From positions 1 to 37,460 of the forward strand of contig JBKPHM010000133.1 of NCBI GenBank assembly GCA_046729855.1: a stretch of 37,460 nucleotides of DNA. The letters are read 5' to 3'. Positions 34,588 through 37,460 of the stretch are shown one piece after another. A program made the position numbers and the translations under genes. Under the pieces are notes generated by a model. The model did not search any database. It was given only the letters and a program-made list of their open reading frames with translations, and was not told the origin of the DNA. How positions within the stretch are numbered: the first letter of the stretch is position 1; the number at the start of each line of letters is the position of its first letter. Source of the DNA: DATHSY01 sp046729855. GTDB taxonomy: Bacteria > Actinomycetota > UBA4738 > HRBIN12.

Positions 34588-35532
34588 TCACACCCCCGCG
34601 TACGAATGCAGCCCGACGATCCACAGGTTCACTGCGTAGTACGTGATCAGCAGCGACACGAAGCCGACGAGCGCGATCACCGCCGCCCGGCGGCCCTTCC
34701 ATCCCGACGTGGCGCGTGCGTGCAGGTACCCCGCGAACACGACCCACGTGATGAACGACCACGTTTCCTTGGGGTCCCACCCCCAGTAGCGGCCCCACGC
34801 CTCCTCGGCCCAGATCGCGCCGGTGATGACGCCGAACGTCCACAGCGGGAAGGCGAACGCGAGGGTTCGGTACGCAACGCGGTCGAGCACCGCCGCAGGG
34901 GGCAACAGCCCCCGGCGGCCCTGCGGCCGGGCGGCCGGCTCGTCGGCACCCGCCTCGAAGTGCGGGGGCGCATCCTCGATCCGCTCGAGGTCGGTCGACC
35001 CGCCCATGATCGGCGGCGGTCCCGCGCGCCGCTCGGACCGATCCTTCACGAGGTACAGGATCGTGACGATCGAGCCGAGCGCGAGCAGCGACGAGCTCAC
35101 GATCATCGAGGTCACGTGGATCTGGCGCCAGTAGGAGTTGAGCGCGGGGACGAGGGGCTGCGGCCCGACGTACAGGAACTGCACGGCGATCGCCATCGTC
35201 AGCACGGAGAACGCGAGCGCGAACCCGCCGAGCGTCCGAATCCGGTACACGCCCTCCACGACGATGAGGTACGCCGCGACGACCAGCAGGGCCAGCAGCG
35301 AGGAGTACTCGTACATGTTGCCCCACGGCAGACGCCCGGCCGCGACTCCCCGGGCGACGATCGAGACCCCGTGGGCGACGACCCCGACGCTCGCGGCCGC
35401 CAACCCGAGCATCCAGGCGGTCCGACGTCGGAACGCGAGGTAGTGGAAGTACGCGAGCATCCCGGCGATGTACGACCAGAGCGCAACGTTGAACGCGTCC
35501 GTCGAGGTCCTCGCCCAGCCGCCGTCCGTCAC
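34588..35532 (-). CDS. ccsA: Cytochrome c biogenesis protein CcsA/CcsB (ResC), heme handling
   Basis: System II heme-export and ligation subunit, 314 residues, about eight helices. The heme-handling WWD-type motif is WGRYWGWDPKETWSFITW (about 246-263), exposed outside the membrane. Candidate heme-ligand histidines are H54, H139, H271 and H309. A hydrophilic stretch (about 163-215) without helices separates the N- and C-terminal helix groups. GTG 35532 overlaps the resB stop by 4 bases. With ResB it forms the cytochrome c synthetase needed for the heme domain of CtaC. Confidence 0.93.
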   Translation of the reverse strand: MTDGGWARTSTDAFNVALWSYIAGMLAYFHYLAFRRRTAWMLGLAAASVGVVAHGVSIVARGVAAGRLPWGNMYEYSSLLALLVVAAYLIVVEGVYRIRTLGGFALAFSVLTMAIAVQFLYVGPQPLVPALNSYWRQIHVTSMIVSSSLLALGSIVTILYLVKDRSERRAGPPPIMGGSTDLERIEDAPPHFEAGADEPAARPQGRRGLLPPAAVLDRVAYRTLAFAFPLWTFGVITGAIWAEEAWGRYWGWDPKETWSFITWVVFAGYLHARATSGWKGRRAAVIALVGFVSLLITYYAVNLWIVGLHSYAGV

Positions 35533-37091
35533 GTCCGCACCTCTTCCCGTTCCGGAACCGTCTCGGGCGCGCCGGCGATCCCATCGGCGAGCCGCGCAAA
35601 CTCCTCCTCGAACTGCGGCCGGCGCTGGAGCGCGAAGCCGCCAATTCGCACGAGGCTGCCCTCACCGTCGGTCTCGGCGATCACCCAGACCTTCCGGCGC
35701 GAGGTGTAAAGGGCGGGAAGCAACCCCACGAGGATCAGGATAGCCGCCGCGAGAAGCAGCCCGAGCCCGCGGTCGCGCTTCACCTCGAGGACCGTGTAGT
35801 TCCGCAGGTCGGCGAACGTGACGTCGATCCCGTCGCCGAGCGACTTCGTCCGGCCCGCGCCGATCGCCCCCTCTGTCCACGGCTCGAGGCCCGACGTGTC
35901 GAGCTCGCTCGTCCGTTGCGGTTGGTCGAGCCGGAGGTCGCCGCGGTAAGCGACGAACGTCATCACCGGCTGGAACTTCACCAGCATCGGCATCGAGATC
36001 CCATTCTCCAGCAGCGAGGTGAGGCCACGGATGTCGGGCCACAGCGTGAACTCGATCCCCACCTGGGGTTCGAGCGTCGGCAGCTTCACGACGCAGTTCC
36101 ACGGGAGCTGCAGCTGGCTCGTGCCCTCGGGGGCTCGATCCTGCTCGCAGACGACCGGACCCGAGGCGATCGGCTCGCCCTCGTGCGTCACCTCGATCAC
36201 CGGCGCCCACCCGTACCCGAACTGGTAGATCTTCACGCCCTCGGCGGCGGCCGGATGGTTCACGCGGATGTCGACCGTCCCGAGCGGTCGCCCGTCCGCG
36301 TCCGCGAGCCGTGCCTCCGTCACGAAGTCCCTGGGAATCCCGGATGGGACGCGGTACTCGGCCTCGAAGTCGTCGACCGTGATGCGGAGCCCGGAGTGGT
36401 CCTCGCCGAAGAACCGTCCCTCGCGGATCTGACCGTCGTAGTTCGCGTGCGCCTCGGTCCACGTCTGACCCTCCACGATCACCGCGCGGCCCGAGAAGCC
36501 CGTCCCGCGTCCCCACACGACGCCGACGAGGATGAGCAGGAAGGCCCAGTGGAACAAGAGGCTGCCCGCCTCGCGCGCGAGACCCTTGTCCGCCGCGAGC
36601 GCGTACGGTGAGGCGTCGGGCGACGCGGCGACCCGGAACAGCCTGCGTCGGAGGACGCGGCGCGCCCGCGCGATCACCTGCGCCGGCGGTTCGGGCACGC
36701 GTCGCTCCGCAAAGTGCCGCATCGCATCGAGCTCGCGCGCCGGCTGAGGACGGGCACGGACGTTTCGGATCGCCGCGCGCGTCCGCGGGATCAGGCACGC
36801 GACGAGCGAGACGAACAGCAGGACGTACAGCAGCGTGAACCACCAGCTCCCGAAGACGTCGAACAGACCGAGCCGGTCGTAGATCTGCGCGCGGAGCGGG
36901 TGGTCGCGGAAGGTTTGTGCGATGCGGGCGTCCGCCACCCCGACCTGGGGTACCAGCGAGCCCGCGGCCGACGCGAGCGCGAGCAGGAGCAGCAGCACGA
37001 GTGCCGTCCGCATCGACCGAAGGCTCCGCCACACCAGGACGAGCGACTCCCGCAGCGATACGCGGGGGTGGACGGTTCTCAAGGAAGGCAT
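35529..37091 (-). CDS. resB: Cytochrome c biogenesis protein ResB (Ccs1)
   Basis: System II partner of CcsA that presents apocytochrome for heme ligation; 520 residues. Helices lie at about 28-48, 82-103, 177-195 and 448-468, with a large extracytoplasmic domain between the third and fourth. The family N-terminal pattern (VWRSLRSMRTALVLLLLLALASAAGSLVPQ) is split here by position 26-27 from the DHPLRAQIYDRLGLFDVFGSWWF block at about 63-85. ATG 37091 is the first start after the ccdA stop. The upstream 81 bases hold a possible promoter. Confidence 0.92.
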   Translation of the reverse strand: MPSLRTVHPRVSLRESLVLVWRSLRSMRTALVLLLLLALASAAGSLVPQVGVADARIAQTFRDHPLRAQIYDRLGLFDVFGSWWFTLLYVLLFVSLVACLIPRTRAAIRNVRARPQPARELDAMRHFAERRVPEPPAQVIARARRVLRRRLFRVAASPDASPYALAADKGLAREAGSLLFHWAFLLILVGVVWGRGTGFSGRAVIVEGQTWTEAHANYDGQIREGRFFGEDHSGLRITVDDFEAEYRVPSGIPRDFVTEARLADADGRPLGTVDIRVNHPAAAEGVKIYQFGYGWAPVIEVTHEGEPIASGPVVCEQDRAPEGTSQLQLPWNCVVKLPTLEPQVGIEFTLWPDIRGLTSLLENGISMPMLVKFQPVMTFVAYRGDLRLDQPQRTSELDTSGLEPWTEGAIGAGRTKSLGDGIDVTFADLRNYTVLEVKRDRGLGLLLAAAILILVGLLPALYTSRRKVWVIAETDGEGSLVRIGGFALQRRPQFEEEFARLADGIAGAPETVPEREEVRT

Positions 37092-37130
37092 GCGATCCGA
37101 GGCTCTTCGCGTAGAAGCCGTGGAAGCCGA

Positions 37131-37136
37131 ATCCTA
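37131..37136 (-). promoter_or_regulatory. Possible -10 box before resB
   Basis: TAGGAT on the minus strand, identical to the candidate -10 of the partial nuo operon, about 40 bases upstream of the resB ATG. No supporting -35 hexamer is seen, and read-through from ccdA is equally possible. Confidence 0.28.
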
Positions 37137-37172
37137 CCCGAGCCGCGCCGAACGCCCCGGCCGAGACGCGCG

Positions 37173-37460
37173 TCAGATGGGCGGGGAGAAGCTCGTGATC
37201 TGTCGTTGGATCGGCGCGAGGAGCCCGCTCCACGCGCCGGTCACGATCAGGACGCCGATCGTGACCATCACGACGCCGGCGACGCCCGTGAACCAATGGT
37301 AGTTCCGCTTCACGACCCCGAACGCCGCGACGAGGCGGCGGACCCCGAGGCCGACGAGGAGGAACGGCACCCCGAGGCCGGCCGAGTACACCAGCAGCAG
37401 GAAGGCGCCGCGGGGGGCGCCGCCCCCCCCGGGCGCCGGCGGACCGGCCCCCGCCCCCCC
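37173..37460 (-). CDS. ccdA: Cytochrome c biogenesis transmembrane protein CcdA (5' part outside window)
   Basis: C-terminal part of a DsbD-family membrane thiol reductant carrier that moves electrons from cytoplasmic thioredoxin to outside partners such as ResA/TlpA. About 95 codons are visible, with two hydrophobic helices in FLLLVYSAGLGVPFLLVGLG and WFTGVAGVVMVTIGVLIV, typical of the end of CcdA. The cysteine-bearing helices would lie beyond the window. The last 50 or so bases at the window edge are almost pure G/C with long C runs, encoding a Gly/Pro/Ala-rich loop (about 37405-37460) that may be real or affected by sequencing error. Gene order ccdA-resB-ccsA supports the call. Confidence 0.82.
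   Translation of the reverse strand, partial: GGAGAGPPAPGGGGAPRGAFLLLVYSAGLGVPFLLVGLGVRRLVAAFGVVKRNYHWFTGVAGVVMVTIGVLIVTGAWSGLLAPIQRQITSFSPPI

Noticed and set aside
33413..35665. Apparent 750-residue fusion ending in CtaC
   Set aside because: The upstream portion is a shadow of ccsA; a lipoprotein signal begins at 34516, so a normal subunit II starts there.

Overview
This 37.46 kb window is a very GC-rich bacterial chromosome segment devoted almost entirely to aerobic respiration. All genes but one lie on the minus strand, many starts are GTG, and most neighbours overlap by 1 to 11 bases or sit a few bases apart. The gene set (menaquinone-type prenyl synthase and reductase around nuoA-N, system II cytochrome c maturation, caa3-type oxidase, a second partial nuo set, Rex-like operators) suggests an actinomycetote. 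The cytochrome c domain on oxidase subunit II and the CtaA-CtaB fusion point more to a non-streptomycete lineage such as Thermoleophilia or a relative. That placement is inference; no rRNA or tRNA lies in the window.

Layout, read in the direction of transcription (high to low coordinates): (1) 37460-34588, cytochrome c maturation: ccdA (partial), resB, ccsA. (2) 34516-28212, caa3 oxidase operon: ctaC, ctaD, ctaE, ctaF, ctaG, a membrane-anchored protein with two cupredoxin domains, and a TlpA-like thioredoxin lipoprotein. (3) 26373-28172, plus strand, a fused heme A synthase / heme O synthase (ctaA-ctaB), the only gene on this strand. (4) 26305-25002, a short-chain prenyl diphosphate synthase and a small flavin split-barrel protein. 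(5) 24929-8174, a menaquinone/geranylgeranyl reductase gene, a complete 14-gene complex I operon (nuoA to nuoN), then a longer-chain prenyl diphosphate synthase. (6) 8118-1, a second nuo set, nuoA-B-C-H-I-J-K-L-M-N, lacking nuoD, E, F and G; its nuoN runs off the window.

Together the genes make a chain: the 14-subunit complex I oxidises NADH and reduces menaquinone, whose tail is probably built and reduced by the flanking prenyl synthase and reductase. Electrons end at the caa3 oxidase, whose heme A comes from CtaA-CtaB and whose c-type heme is attached by CcdA/ResB/CcsA. No bc1 complex is in the window.

The most interesting points are: the second nuo set has no electron-input module and no NuoD, and its NuoH has a divergent quinone-chamber loop; both nuo operons begin with a near-perfect Rex-type operator next to a plausible -10 box; NuoI of the partial set has a long C-terminal extension; a hairpin/direct-repeat/G-quadruplex-prone element forms the 3' end of nuoE; and the oxidase operon encodes a tandem cupredoxin.
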